From Flavobacterium dauae (lineage in GTDB: Bacteria > Bacteroidota > Bacteroidia > Flavobacteriales > Flavobacteriaceae), in NCBI RefSeq assembly GCF_004151275.2, contig NZ_CP130821.1:1922001-1986000 (forward strand): a DNA stretch of 64,000 nt. The letters run 5' to 3'. Below, piece by piece: positions 7,290 through 16,074 of this stretch (position 1 is the stretch's first letter; each line of letters opens with the position of its first letter). A program made the translations under genes and the position numbers. The notes under the pieces were generated by a model, which was not told the origin of the DNA, searched no databases, and worked only from the letters and a program-made list of their open reading frames with translations.

Positions 7290-8270
7290 ATGAGAACAAT
7301 TCAATTTAGAGAGGCCGTTTGTGAAGCAATGAGCGAAGAAATGCGCCGCGATGAAAAAATATATTTAATGGGCGAAGAAGTTGCGGAATACAACGGAGCT
7401 TACAAAGCCAGTAAAGGAATGTTAGACGAGTTTGGTTCAAAACGCGTTATTGATACACCAATTGCCGAATTGGGATTTGCTGGTATTGCAGCCGGTTCGG
7501 CTATGAACGGCTTACGTCCTATTGTAGAATTTATGACCTTCAACTTCTCGTTGGTTGGTATCGATCAAATTATTAACAATGCTGCAAAAATGCGTCAAAT
7601 GAGTGGCGGACAATTTTCTATGCCAATTGTTTTTCGTGGACCAACTGCGTCTGCCGGACAATTAGGTGCAACGCACTCACAAGCATTTGAAAACTGGTTT
7701 GCAAACACTCCGGGATTAAAAGTTGTAGTACCATCAAACCCTTATGATGCCAAAGGATTATTAAAATCGGCTATTCGCGATAACGATCCGGTTATCTTTA
7801 TGGAATCGGAACAAATGTACGGCGACAAAGGCGAAGTGCCGGAAGGCGAATACACCATTCCGTTAGGAGTTGCAGACATTAAACGCGAAGGTACAGATGT
7901 TACCATTGTATCTTTCGGAAAAATCATTAAAGAAGCTTACCTTGCCGCCGATGAATTGGCTAAAGAAAATATATCTTGTGAAATCATTGATTTGCGTACC
8001 GTTCGCCCAATGGATTATGATACCATTTTAAAATCGGTACAAAAAACAAACCGTTTGGTTGTTTTAGAAGAAGCTTGGCCGTTTGCATCAGTAGCATCTG
8101 AAATCACGTATATGGTTCAAGAACGTGCTTTTGATTATTTAGATGCTCCGGTACAACGTATTACAACTGCCGATACACCTGCACCTTATTCGCCCGTTCT
8201 ATTAAAAGAATGGTTGCCAAATGCACAAGATGTAATAAAAGCAGTAAAAAAAGTATTATACAGAAAATAA
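7290..8270 (+). CDS. pdhB: Pyruvate dehydrogenase E1 component, beta subunit
   Basis: 326 residues from the ATG at 7290 (MRTIQFREAVCEAMSEEM). It pairs with an alpha subunit, not in this window, to decarboxylate pyruvate using thiamine diphosphate. Signatures include MGEEVAEYNGAYKASKGM near residues 28-45 with the cofactor-contacting Glu, GFAGIAAGSAMNGLRPIVEFMTFNF near 70-94, and the C-terminal transketolase domain (EIIDLRTVRPMD, LEEAWPFASVASEI). A branched-chain 2-oxoacid E1 beta is a close relative, but the overall pattern fits PDH. It is followed by a strong terminator hairpin. Confidence 0.92.
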   Translation: MRTIQFREAVCEAMSEEMRRDEKIYLMGEEVAEYNGAYKASKGMLDEFGSKRVIDTPIAELGFAGIAAGSAMNGLRPIVEFMTFNFSLVGIDQIINNAAKMRQMSGGQFSMPIVFRGPTASAGQLGATHSQAFENWFANTPGLKVVVPSNPYDAKGLLKSAIRDNDPVIFMESEQMYGDKGEVPEGEYTIPLGVADIKREGTDVTIVSFGKIIKEAYLAADELAKENISCEIIDLRTVRPMDYDTILKSVQKTNRLVVLEEAWPFASVASEITYMVQERAFDYLDAPVQRITTADTPAPYSPVLLKEWLPNAQDVIKAVKKVLYRK

Positions 8271-8283
8271 TTAAAATTTAATT

Positions 8284-8291
8284 TACATTTG
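8284..8291 (+). promoter_or_regulatory. -7 promoter box for the DUF5686 gene (TACATTTG)
   Basis: TACATTTG matches TAnnTTTG exactly and lies 32 nt before the ATG at 8324. Transcription would start about at the left arm of the hairpin at 8293-8316. Confidence 0.6.
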
Positions 8292-8292
8292 T

Positions 8293-8320
8293 AACTCCAG
8301 CCAAAAGGTTGGAGTTTTTT
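8293..8320 (+). terminator. Terminator after pdhB, abutting the next promoter
   Basis: Arms 8293-8302 and 8307-8316 pair over ten positions (one G-T) with an AAAA loop, followed by a T run up to the next gene's start region. It should end pdhB transcripts. For a transcript begun at the adjacent box it would sit at the very 5' end of the leader. Confidence 0.8.
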
Positions 8321-8323
8321 GTT

Positions 8324-10798
8324 ATGAAAAAATTGTTATTTGTTTTTTTTATTGTATTAACCAATCAGTTGTGGGCACAAACAAAGGTGGGCGGTATAGT
8401 AATTGACACCTCCAAGCAGCCAATATCATACACCAGCGTTTATTTTAAAAATACGTCTGAAGGTGTTATTACCAACGAAGACGGTAATTTTTATTTAGAA
8501 TCTGCCAATACGCAAGATACTTTAGTTATCTCGTTTACCGGATACGAAGAAGTGTATTTACCTTTAACACAAAAAACAGCTCTTGATTTAAAAATAGAGT
8601 TGCAAGAAGATACCGTTCTTTCTGAAATTAAGATCTACACCGGAAAAACATCTAAAAAAAATAATCCGGCGTTAGACATCCTTCGCAAAATATGGGAAAA
8701 CCGTCGGAAAAATGGTCTGCATAAATTTGATCAATACACCTATCAGAAATACGAAAAAATTGAATTCGATTTAAATTCTATCGACAGTGCTTATATGAAA
8801 AGTAAACTGTTTAAGGATATGGAATTTATTTTCGACAAAATGGATACTTCAAAAATCACCGGAAAAACCTACCTGCCCATTTTCATCAACGAACAAGCAT
8901 CAAATGTTTATGGCGATAATACGGCGAAATTGAAAAAAGAAATTCTTTCGGGCAATAAAAATTCAGGCTTTGAAAACAACCAGCACATTATGGCGTTTTT
9001 AAAAGATCTGTATGTAGAATACGATATTTATGACAATTATTTAAAACTGTACGACAAAGATTTTGTATCGCCTTTATCGCGTACCGGGATCAATGTTTAC
9101 AATTATGTATTGACCGATACGGCTGATATAGACGGTAAAAAATGCTACAACATTGTGTATTATCCACGTAGAAAAGGCGAACTTACTTTTAAAGGTGATT
9201 TTTGGGTAAACGACGGTACTTGGGCAATCAAAAAAATAAATATGGCAATCAGCAAAGATGCCAACATCAACTGGGTACGCGATATTTATATTGAACAGGA
9301 ATACAAAATACTAAACGATTCGGTTTTTCTATTAACCAAAGATCATTTAATGACCGATTTCAGTATCCGCCAAAACGAAAAATCAAAAGGAATGTACGGT
9401 AAACGCACCACCTTTTATAAAAACTTTGATTTCAATAAAAAAATGCCGTTAAACTTTTATAAAAGCGAGGTGAATACCTATAACGAAACACTAATGAACC
9501 GTCCCGATGAATTTTGGGAAGGATATCGTTTTGAGCCGCTTTCAGAAGAAGAAAAAGGCATTTATACCATGTTAGATCAGTTGCAACAAACCAAACGTTT
9601 TCAAACGTATGTTAATTTGGCAACCATTTTAGCAAGTGATTACGTTCAAATTGGTCATTTTGATTACGGCCCCATTTTTTCTTCGTTTGGATTTAACGAT
9701 ATTGAAGGTTTCCGTTTAAGAGCCGGCGGTAGAACTTATTTCGGGCAAAACGATATGTGGCGTTTAGAAGGCTACACCGCTTACGGATTTAAAGACAACA
9801 AGTTTAAGTACGGCATTTCGGGCAGGTTTATGTTGGATAAAGATTCACGCTTTATTTTCTTTGCCGGCAACCGCAGAGATGTAGAGCAAATTGCCGCTAC
9901 CCTATCGCCTATTACCGATGTTTTGGGTAGAAGTTTTGCATCGAGTGCTTTGTTGGCAAGCGGCGATAATTCAAAATTATCAAACATAAATCTTACATCG
10001 GCTGGTTTAGAAATCGAACCTTTAAAAAATTTAAAATTTTCTACCTCATTCAACTATAAAACCTTAAAATCGGCATCGCCTACTTTTTCATTAGCTTATT
10101 ACGATGAAAACGGAATCATTCAAAACGATTTAAAACAATCAGAAATCAATCTGTCGGTTGATTACACTCCTCGCAGAAAAACGGTGGGTCACGGTGTTGA
10201 CAGAACCGATGTTGATTACAACTACGCCCGTGTTTTCTTTAATTATTCATTGGGAGTAAAAGGAATGTTGGGCAGTGATTTTGACTATAAAAAAGTTCAG
10301 TTACTGTATCGTCACCCAATTTTAGTTGGAGGCTTTGGCCGTTTCACGCCCACTTTAGAAATCGGGAAAACCTATGGCACCGTTCCATTAGGGTTACTAA
10401 GCGTTATTCCGGGAAACCAATCGTATTTTATCATTGACAACGCCTTTAGTCAAATGAATTATTACGAATTTATTACCGATGAATACATTGCCTTGCATTT
10501 AGAACACAACTTTAACGGACGAATATTTTCGCGTATTCCGGGCATTAGAAAATTGGGAATTCGTGAATTTGTAGGGATTCGCGGTGTTTGGGGAGATGTA
10601 TCAAAAGAAAACATTGCTTTAAACGCTTCAAATATCGCTTATGCCGCTCCAAAAGACAAAATCTATTATGAATACTTTGTTGGCGTGGGCAATATCTTTA
10701 AATGTCTGCGAATTGACGTAAACTGGCGTGGAAATTATTTAGAAAATCCCAATGTGCGTAAAGTAGGTGTAAAAGTGGTTTTTGGATTCTATTTTTAA
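8324..10798 (+). CDS. DUF5686 outer-membrane protein with carboxypeptidase-like regulatory domain
   Basis: 824 residues from the ATG at 8324 (MKKLLFVFFIVLTNQLWAQ, a signal peptide). Residues about 20-105 form a CarboxypepD-reg-like beta-sandwich (GIVIDTSKQPISYTSVYFKN, GVITNEDGNF, LVISFTGYEE), the domain also found at the N terminus of many TonB-dependent receptors. The remainder is the long DUF5686 region, ending in strands typical of an outer-membrane barrel with a terminal aromatic residue (KVVFGFYF). The family is common in Bacteroidota and uncharacterised; an outer-membrane location is inferred. It is transcribed from its own promoter and followed directly by the ppa promoter. Confidence 0.88.
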   Translation: MKKLLFVFFIVLTNQLWAQTKVGGIVIDTSKQPISYTSVYFKNTSEGVITNEDGNFYLESANTQDTLVISFTGYEEVYLPLTQKTALDLKIELQEDTVLSEIKIYTGKTSKKNNPALDILRKIWENRRKNGLHKFDQYTYQKYEKIEFDLNSIDSAYMKSKLFKDMEFIFDKMDTSKITGKTYLPIFINEQASNVYGDNTAKLKKEILSGNKNSGFENNQHIMAFLKDLYVEYDIYDNYLKLYDKDFVSPLSRTGINVYNYVLTDTADIDGKKCYNIVYYPRRKGELTFKGDFWVNDGTWAIKKINMAISKDANINWVRDIYIEQEYKILNDSVFLLTKDHLMTDFSIRQNEKSKGMYGKRTTFYKNFDFNKKMPLNFYKSEVNTYNETLMNRPDEFWEGYRFEPLSEEEKGIYTMLDQLQQTKRFQTYVNLATILASDYVQIGHFDYGPIFSSFGFNDIEGFRLRAGGRTYFGQNDMWRLEGYTAYGFKDNKFKYGISGRFMLDKDSRFIFFAGNRRDVEQIAATLSPITDVLGRSFASSALLASGDNSKLSNINLTSAGLEIEPLKNLKFSTSFNYKTLKSASPTFSLAYYDENGIIQNDLKQSEINLSVDYTPRRKTVGHGVDRTDVDYNYARVFFNYSLGVKGMLGSDFDYKKVQLLYRHPILVGGFGRFTPTLEIGKTYGTVPLGLLSVIPGNQSYFIIDNAFSQMNYYEFITDEYIALHLEHNFNGRIFSRIPGIRKLGIREFVGIRGVWGDVSKENIALNASNIAYAAPKDKIYYEYFVGVGNIFKCLRIDVNWRGNYLENPNVRKVGVKVVFGFYF

Positions 10799-10830
10799 TT
10801 TGTAAAGAATTGAATTTTAACGTACTTTTG
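10799..10830 (+). promoter_or_regulatory. Full Bacteroidota promoter for ppa
   Basis: TTTG at 10799-10802, 20 nt spacer, then TACTTTTG at 10823-10830. Both elements match consensus. It starts one base after the stop codon of the DUF5686 gene and lies 35 nt before the ppa ATG. Confidence 0.8.
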
Positions 10831-10865
10831 CAACCAATTTTGAAATAAAAGAAAATTATATACAT

Positions 10866-11390
10866 ATGACGAATGTTGAACAATTCGATGTATTCATCGA
10901 AATTCCTGCAGGAAGCAGAAATAAATACGAGTTCGATTTTGATTTAAAAATGATGCGTTTTGACCGTTTGTTATTCTCATCAATGAAATATCCTACAGAT
11001 TACGGTTTCATTCCAGAAACCTTAGCGTTAGACAACGACCCGTTAGACGTTTTGGTTTTAACAACCGAACCTACAATTCCTGGTTTATTAATGGAAGTAA
11101 AACCAATTGGTGTGTTTTATATGGCAGATGATAAAGGAAACGATGAAAAAATTATTTGTGTTCCTACAGGCGATCCTTTAATGCGTGAATTAAACGATTT
11201 GGGTGACATCAACAACCACTTAATCAAAGAAATTGAGCATTTCTTTAAAGTGTACAAAGATTTAGAAAACAAAAAAGTAGAGACCAACGGTTTTGGCGAT
11301 AAAGCAGCTGCAATTGCAATGATTAAAGAATGTCAGGAACGTTTTGTTCAACTACCAGCAGACAAACAAAAATCTTATAGTATCAGATAA
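10866..11390 (+). CDS. ppa: Inorganic pyrophosphatase (family I)
   Basis: 174 residues, the usual bacterial length. It hydrolyses pyrophosphate in the cytoplasm and so pulls biosynthetic reactions forward. The metal-binding signature appears as DNDPLDVLVL near residues 57-66. Other family residues are EIPAGSRNKYEFD near 12-24, YPTDYGFIPETL near 40-51, and the C-terminal segment with DLGDINNHLIKEIEHFFKVYKDLE. The start is fixed by the strong promoter 35 nt upstream. A perfect bidirectional terminator separates it from the convergent aminotransferase gene. Confidence 0.96.
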   Translation: MTNVEQFDVFIEIPAGSRNKYEFDFDLKMMRFDRLLFSSMKYPTDYGFIPETLALDNDPLDVLVLTTEPTIPGLLMEVKPIGVFYMADDKGNDEKIICVPTGDPLMRELNDLGDINNHLIKEIEHFFKVYKDLENKKVETNGFGDKAAAIAMIKECQERFVQLPADKQKSYSIR

Positions 11391-11391
11391 C

Positions 11392-11419
11392 AAAAAAACC
11401 GCCAATTGGCGGTTTTTTT
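11392..11419. terminator. Perfectly palindromic bidirectional terminator
   Basis: A 28-base perfect palindrome with GCCAATTGGC at its centre and seven-base A and T tracts at the ends. It lies between convergent ppa and the aminotransferase gene, and its T tract reaches into the latter's stop codon. Confidence 0.93.
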
Positions 11420-12545
11420 ATACAAACTCTAAAACTGTTGATGTAATAAAATCAATTTGTTCTTTATCTAGTTCAGTGTGCATTGGCAAAGCAATTACTT
11501 CTTCTGCAAACTTATTGGTTACTGTAAAATCGGCATCGTTATAACGCTCATCCGCATAGGCTTTTTGTTTGTGCAACGGAATGGGATAGTAAATTGCACA
11601 AGGAATTCCTTTTTCTTGCAAATGTGTTAATAAAGCATCGCGTTTTCCGTTGGTTATACGAATTACATATTGATGAAACACGTGATCGCTTCCTTCAAAA
11701 TCAAAATTTGGGGTAATGATGTGTTCATTTGTTTTAAAAGCATCGTTATAAGCTTTAGCTGCATTTTTTCGTGCTTGATTGTAAGTATCTAAATAAGGCA
11801 ATTTCACGTTTAAAACCACTGCCTGAATGCTGTCTAAACGAGAGTTCACGCCTACCACATCGTGGTGGTAACGTTCGTACATTCCGTGATTAACAATTCC
11901 GCGAATGGTATGTGCCAACGCATCGTCATTGGTAAAAATAGCACCGCCGTCACCGTAACAGCCTAAATTTTTTGATGGAAAAAATGATGTTGACCCAATA
12001 TGTCCAATAGTTCCTACTTTTTTCTTTGTACCATTGGCACAGGTATAATCGGCACCAATTGCTTGTGCGTTGTCTTCAATTACAAACAAATTATGTTCTG
12101 TTGCAAGTTCCATAATTGCATCCATATTGGCAGCACGCCCAAATAAATGAACCGGTACAATGGCCTTTGTTTTTGGTGTAATGGCTTTTTTAATGGCTTC
12201 AACAGAAATATTCATTGTATCTTCTTCCACATCAACCAAAACGGGAGTTAAGCCTAACAAACCAACAACCTCAACCGTAGCGGCAAATGTAAAATCGGCA
12301 GTAATTACCTCATCGCCTGGTTTTAAACCCAAGCCCATCATTGCAATTTGCAAGGCATCGGTTCCGTTTGCACACGGTATAACGTGTTTTACTCCTAAGT
12401 ACGCTTCTAAATTCTTTTGAAACTCGTGAACTTTTGGTCCATTAATATAAGCTGTAGCATCTAAAACTTCCTGAATACCCGCATTAATTTCTTCTTTAAT
12501 ATCTTCGTATTGACTTTTTAAGTCAACCATTTGTAGTTTTTTCAT
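11418..12545 (-). CDS. DegT/DnrJ/EryC1/StrS-family sugar aminotransferase
   Basis: 375 residues from the ATG at 12543-12545 (MKKLQMVDLKSQY). A longer reading is excluded because the promoter box at 12564-12571 overlaps it. PLP-dependent enzymes of this family transaminate nucleotide-linked keto-sugars for O-antigen, capsule or glycan synthesis. The PLP lysine is in FFPSKNLGCYGDGGA. Other signatures are PCANGTDALQIAMMGLGLKPGDEVI near residues 53-76, PVHLFGRAANMDAI, EDNAQAIGA and NSRLDSIQAVVL. The divergent neighbour is the lipid A-core Kdo transferase, consistent with surface glycan work. The exact sugar substrate is unknown. Confidence 0.92.
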   Translation of the reverse strand: MKKLQMVDLKSQYEDIKEEINAGIQEVLDATAYINGPKVHEFQKNLEAYLGVKHVIPCANGTDALQIAMMGLGLKPGDEVITADFTFAATVEVVGLLGLTPVLVDVEEDTMNISVEAIKKAITPKTKAIVPVHLFGRAANMDAIMELATEHNLFVIEDNAQAIGADYTCANGTKKKVGTIGHIGSTSFFPSKNLGCYGDGGAIFTNDDALAHTIRGIVNHGMYERYHHDVVGVNSRLDSIQAVVLNVKLPYLDTYNQARKNAAKAYNDAFKTNEHIITPNFDFEGSDHVFHQYVIRITNGKRDALLTHLQEKGIPCAIYYPIPLHKQKAYADERYNDADFTVTNKFAEEVIALPMHTELDKEQIDFITSTVLEFV

Positions 12546-12563
12546 TATTGAAAATTTGATATA

Positions 12564-12571
12564 CAAAAGTA
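12564..12571 (-). promoter_or_regulatory. -7 promoter box for the aminotransferase (TACTTTTG)
   Basis: TACTTTTG on the minus strand matches TAnnTTTG, 18 nt before the ATG at 12545. It decides that start. Confidence 0.65.
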
Positions 12572-12623
12572 CTAAAATTGTTACTGTAATTTACTTTAAA
12601 ATTTTAAACTTAAAACTAATTTG

Positions 12624-12631
12624 TATTTTTG
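12624..12631 (+). promoter_or_regulatory. -7 promoter box for the Kdo transferase (TATTTTTG)
   Basis: TATTTTTG matches TAnnTTTG, 18 nt before the ATG at 12650. It overlaps an upstream TTG that would otherwise be a possible start, so the ATG is preferred. Confidence 0.65.
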
Positions 12632-12649
12632 TATCAATTAAATCACAGT

Positions 12650-13882
12650 ATGCGTTTTTTATATCAAACAGGCATTTTTTTAATTGCAGTTTTATTGCCC
12701 ATCACACGTTTTTTTAACGAAAAAATGCGGTTGTTTATCAATGGTAGAAAACAAACTTTTTCTGTTTTAAAACAAAAAATAAATCATTCTCACAAACACA
12801 TCTGGTTGCACGTGGCTTCGTTGGGCGAGTACGAACAAGGCGTACCTGTGATGGAAGCTTTTAAAGAAAAACATCCTGATTATAAGATTGTTTTAACTTT
12901 TTTTTCGCCTTCGGGATATGAAATCAAAAAAAACAACAAAATTGCCGATATTACCATTTATCTGCCGTTAGATACAAAACCGAACGTTAAACATTTTTTA
13001 GATTTGGTGCAACCTGAAATGGTATTTTTTATCAAATACGAATTTTGGCCTAATTATCTGAATGAATTAAAAAAACGCAATATTCCTACTTATTTGGTTT
13101 CGGGAATTTTTAGAAAAGATCAATTATTTTTTAAAGGATACGGCGGTTTTTACAGAAAAGCTTTAACTGCCTTTCATCATTTTTTTGTTCAGAATAAAGC
13201 GTCAAAACAGCTATTAGAATCAATTGCTTTTAAAAATGTAACCGTTCATGGCGATACCCGTTTTGACCGGGTGGCTGAAATTGTAGAACGTGTTCAGCCT
13301 TTAGATTTTATAGAAAAATTTAAAAACAATGTATTTACAATCGTTATCGGCAGCTCTTGGATAGACGATGAAAACGTTTATCTGCCCTATCTTAACAGCA
13401 GTAAAAATATCAAGTTTATTATTGCTCCGCACAACATCAAAGAAGACGAAATAAACAAGCTAGTACAAAAAATCAATAAAAAAGTTGTTCGATATTCTAA
13501 TTACAATCCGGATGATTTATCCACCGCCGATGTTTTCATCATTGATACAATTGGTATTTTGACACAAGTTTATGCTTATGCAGATATTGCTTATGTGGGT
13601 GGTGCTTTTAAAACCGGATTGCACAATATTTTAGAACCGGCAACTTACGGAATACCGGTTGTAATTGGCCCGAAATACGAAAAATTTCAGGAAGCAAAAG
13701 ATTTGGTATCGTTAGGTAGTTGTTTGGTTGTGAATAACATAGAAGAACTATCAAACACGTTTAATGAATTAATTAAAAACACCTCTTTACGAAAGGATTT
13801 AGGTTCTAAAAACAAATATTTTGTTCTAAAAAACAAAAATGCCACAAAAATTGTAATGGATTTTATAGAAAAAAGTATCTAA
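12650..13882 (+). CDS. waaA: 3-deoxy-D-manno-octulosonic acid (Kdo) transferase
   Basis: 410 residues from the ATG at 12650. It transfers Kdo from CMP-Kdo to lipid IVA on the inner face of the cytoplasmic membrane. The N-terminal hydrophobic segment (FLYQTGIFLIAVLLPI) anchors it. HIWLHVASLGEYEQGVPV near residues 48-65 matches the conserved S-x-G-E acceptor-site motif with its catalytic Glu. FIKYEFWPNYLNEL, THGDTRFDR-like (VHGDTRFDR) and the C-terminal GGAFKTGLHNILEPATYGIPVVIGP are all family hallmarks. Its 3' end overlaps the convergent small membrane gene by 20 bases. Confidence 0.95.
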   Translation: MRFLYQTGIFLIAVLLPITRFFNEKMRLFINGRKQTFSVLKQKINHSHKHIWLHVASLGEYEQGVPVMEAFKEKHPDYKIVLTFFSPSGYEIKKNNKIADITIYLPLDTKPNVKHFLDLVQPEMVFFIKYEFWPNYLNELKKRNIPTYLVSGIFRKDQLFFKGYGGFYRKALTAFHHFFVQNKASKQLLESIAFKNVTVHGDTRFDRVAEIVERVQPLDFIEKFKNNVFTIVIGSSWIDDENVYLPYLNSSKNIKFIIAPHNIKEDEINKLVQKINKKVVRYSNYNPDDLSTADVFIIDTIGILTQVYAYADIAYVGGAFKTGLHNILEPATYGIPVVIGPKYEKFQEAKDLVSLGSCLVVNNIEELSNTFNELIKNTSLRKDLGSKNKYFVLKNKNATKIVMDFIEKSI

Positions 13883-14147
13883 GATTGTAAATAAAAACAG
13901 CTATAAAATAAAGAAGAATAGAACTCAAATACTCTTGTTTTTTATAAAGTTTTAGTTGAAATAAGAAAATACAGAAAATAACAATCGATTTTAGAATATC
14001 CTGAAATAGTATATTATACATTAAATCTTGAGGAATAATCGGATTTTTGAAATCTATTTGAGTATTAATTGCTTTAGATATTTCCCCTAAAACCAAAAGC
14101 AAATTTAAAATCATTGAAATAATATTGATTATTTTTGCAACATTCAT
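13863..14147 (-). CDS. Small hypothetical membrane protein
   Basis: 94 residues with three probable membrane segments: about 5-24, 47-66 and 75-92. There are few charged residues and no motif I recognise. It overlaps the end of convergent waaA by 20 bases. Support is codon-like continuity and the regular membrane pattern; low-complexity AT-rich sequence could also give this. It follows the terminator of the broken outer-membrane gene, so it would need its own promoter. Confidence 0.45.
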   Translation of the reverse strand: MNVAKIINIISMILNLLLVLGEISKAINTQIDFKNPIIPQDLMYNILFQDILKSIVIFCIFLFQLKLYKKQEYLSSILLYFIAVFIYNLRYFFL

Positions 14148-14170
14148 TTTTTACGGTTTATATAATAATA

Positions 14171-14210
14171 AAAAACAAAGAGCTGCAATTTATATAGCTC
14201 CTTGTTTATT
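14171..14210 (-). terminator. Terminator after the broken outer-membrane gene
   Basis: AACAAAGAGCT at 14174-14184 and AGCTCCTTGTT at 14196-14206 pair with one mismatch. On the minus strand a T run follows. Confidence 0.65.
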
Positions 14211-14223
14211 TAAACAGTATATA

Positions 14224-14853
14224 CTATTTTAATTTAATTATTGCCTTAATATTTAAAGCTGAATTTCCATAAAAATAATAATGTGTTTCGTTACCATAAT
14301 CTATAAATTCAGGAATTCTTGTAAAGTTTTGATAATCTGCAGCAATAGAAACAGTTTCACTAATAGGATACTTATAGCCAACACCAACGCCTAAACCTGC
14401 ATAAAAACGATCATCAATATCATTTATATTTCCTGTTCCATCCAGTGTTTTATAACTTATTCCGTAAGTAAATGTAGGTCCAAAATTCAAATAAAGATTT
14501 CGTTTTTTGCCAAAATGTACTGTTGCATGAATGGGTAACGCAATATTTGTAAATGTTTCTTTAGATCATATTTCCTCTATATTATTCCAACCAGAATTGA
14601 AGTACCTTGGATTTTTTGAACCAATCTGCATAAATTCCAATCCAGTTCTTAAAGACCATTTACTGTTGAAGTAAAATTCTGCGTTCACACCAAAATAAGG
14701 AGAAACAATACTTTTGTAAGTTACATCATCACTTGTATAAAGTTTAGAAGTAGAAAAACCAGCGAAAGGTTGTATTTCAATATTCCCTTTTTCTCTAACT
14801 TGAGCATTTGCTGCAAAAGATATCAACAAAGCAACTAAAAGTGTTTTTTTCAT
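14224..14853 (-). pseudogene. Outer-membrane beta-barrel (porin-family) gene interrupted by an in-frame TGA
   Basis: The reading frame runs from MKKTLLVALLISFAANAQ (signal peptide) to a stop at 14224, about 209 codons, with one internal TGA at 14566-14568. Before it lies PYFGVNAEFYFNSKWSLRTGLEF; after it, in the same frame, TFTNIALPIHATVHFG and YAGLGVGVGYKYPISETVSIAADYQ. Both halves have alternating beta strands of an eight-stranded OMP barrel (PF13568-like). There is no frameshift, so a single base change, for instance from CGA or AGA, would explain it. The truncated first half (95 residues) could not make a barrel. Convergence on a terminator is intact. Confidence 0.8.
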
Positions 14854-14907
14854 GCTTTTAAAATTAAAATAATTTGTGTTTTTTTTTACAGAAAAACATC
14901 TTTTCTA

Positions 14908-14915
14908 TAATTTTG
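14908..14915 (+). promoter_or_regulatory. -7 promoter box for yebC (TAATTTTG)
   Basis: TAATTTTG matches TAnnTTTG, 27 nt before the ATG at 14943. It excludes the longer reading that begins upstream. Confidence 0.6.
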
Positions 14916-14942
14916 CGTAAAATTAATAAAAAGTATTCAGAA

Positions 14943-15653
14943 ATGGGAAGAGCGTTTGAATTTAGAAAGGCTAGAAAAATGAAACGTTGGTCGGCAATGG
15001 CTAAAACGTTTACGCGTATTGGTAAAGATATCGTAATGGCTGTTAAAGAAGGCGGCCCTAACCCTGAAACAAATGCCCGTTTACGTGCCGTTATACAGAA
15101 TGCTAAAGCAGCCAACATGCCTAAAGAAAACGTAGAACGTGCCATTAAAAAAGCGTCAGACAAAGATACAGCCAACTATAAAGAAGTGTTATTTGAAGGT
15201 TATGCACCGCACGGAATTGCCGTTTTAATTGAAACTGCGACCGATAATAACAACAGAACCGTTGCCAACATCCGATCATATTTTAACAAATGTAACGGAA
15301 CTATGGGAACACAAGGATCTGTAGATTTTATGTTTGATCATACGTGTAACTTTAGAATTGCAAAAGTAGAAGGTTTAGATTTGGAAGAGTTTGAATTGGA
15401 ACTGATAGACGCTGGTGTTGATGAAATTTTTGAAGACGAAGACGGAATCATGATTTACGCACCTTTTAATAGTTTTGGATCGATTCAAAAAGAATTAGAA
15501 GAGAGAAACATGGAAATTTTATCGTCTGGATTTGACCGCATTCCGCAAGTAACAAAAGAACTAACCGAAGAGCAAATTGCCGATGTTGAGAAGTTGTTAG
15601 AAAAAATTGAAGAAGACGATGACGTACAAAACGTTTATACAACAATGGCTTAA
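14943..15653 (+). CDS. YebC/PmpR family protein (translation/transcription factor TACO1 family)
   Basis: 236 residues from the ATG at 14943 (MGRAFEFRKARKMKRWSAMAKTF). Family members have been described as DNA-binding regulators and, more recently, as ribosome-associated factors that help with difficult peptide sequences. Signatures are GPNPETNARLRAVIQNAKAANMPKENVERAIKKA near residues 35-68 (shown in shortened form: N-x-x-L-R-x-x-I and N-M-P-K-x-x-I/V), YEGYAPHG-like FEGYAPHGIAVLIE near 82-95, and NKCNGTMGTQGSV near 111-123. Length matches the family. A bidirectional terminator follows. Confidence 0.94.
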   Translation: MGRAFEFRKARKMKRWSAMAKTFTRIGKDIVMAVKEGGPNPETNARLRAVIQNAKAANMPKENVERAIKKASDKDTANYKEVLFEGYAPHGIAVLIETATDNNNRTVANIRSYFNKCNGTMGTQGSVDFMFDHTCNFRIAKVEGLDLEEFELELIDAGVDEIFEDEDGIMIYAPFNSFGSIQKELEERNMEILSSGFDRIPQVTKELTEEQIADVEKLLEKIEEDDDVQNVYTTMA

Positions 15654-15685
15654 TCTATATTTAAGAATAAGTTTATTATAAAACA

Positions 15686-15717
15686 AAACCTCACAAATGT
15701 GAGGTTTATTTTTTTGT
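15686..15717. terminator. Bidirectional terminator between yebC and the VanZ gene
   Basis: AAACCTCACA at 15686-15695 and its exact complement at 15698-15707 form a tight ten-pair stem followed by a T run on the plus strand. It overlaps the stop codon of the convergent gene. Confidence 0.88.
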
Positions 15718-16074
15718 ACTAATTAAATAAAGCATGGTGCCAAAGAAAACACCAAGTGTGTTACACAGCACATCTAACCATTCAAACGAACGTTTTGTGG
15801 GCAGTACATCTTGCATGAATTCTACTGCCAACCCAAACAAGATTAAACCGAAAACGATCAGCATAAGGTTTAATTTATGTGCTTGCGATTTTTTATTTAA
15901 CAATGCCCAAGACCATAAAAAAGACGATGTGGTATAGAACATAAAATGTACTATTTTATCGATATTTGGAATGTTTATTTCTTTTACTTCGTTAATGTTT
16001 GATAAGTTCATCAAACAAAAAAACAGTATAACCACATTCCAACTTATGGCAATAAGCTTTTTATTATGCACCAA
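15706..16074 (-). CDS. VanZ-family membrane protein
   Basis: 122 residues with four likely membrane helices (about 8-24, 40-60, 67-85, 98-118). [21 protein letters not shown] and [30 protein letters not shown] match the VanZ-like pattern (D-K-x-x-H-F and E-x-x-Q ... R ... D-x-x-x-N-x-x-G). VanZ confers low-level teicoplanin resistance in enterococci, but most relatives are of unknown role. Its start overlaps the gcvH 3' end by 11 bases on the same strand, so the two are translationally linked with gcvH first. Confidence 0.88.
   Translation of the reverse strand: MVHNKKLIAISWNVVILFFCLMNLSNINEVKEINIPNIDKIVHFMFYTTSSFLWSWALLNKKSQAHKLNLMLIVFGLILFGLAVEFMQDVLPTKRSFEWLDVLCNTLGVFFGTMLYLISTKK

Noticed and set aside
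12160-12420. A plus-strand frame inside the aminotransferase gene
   Set aside because: Antisense to a well-supported gene and low in protein-like features.
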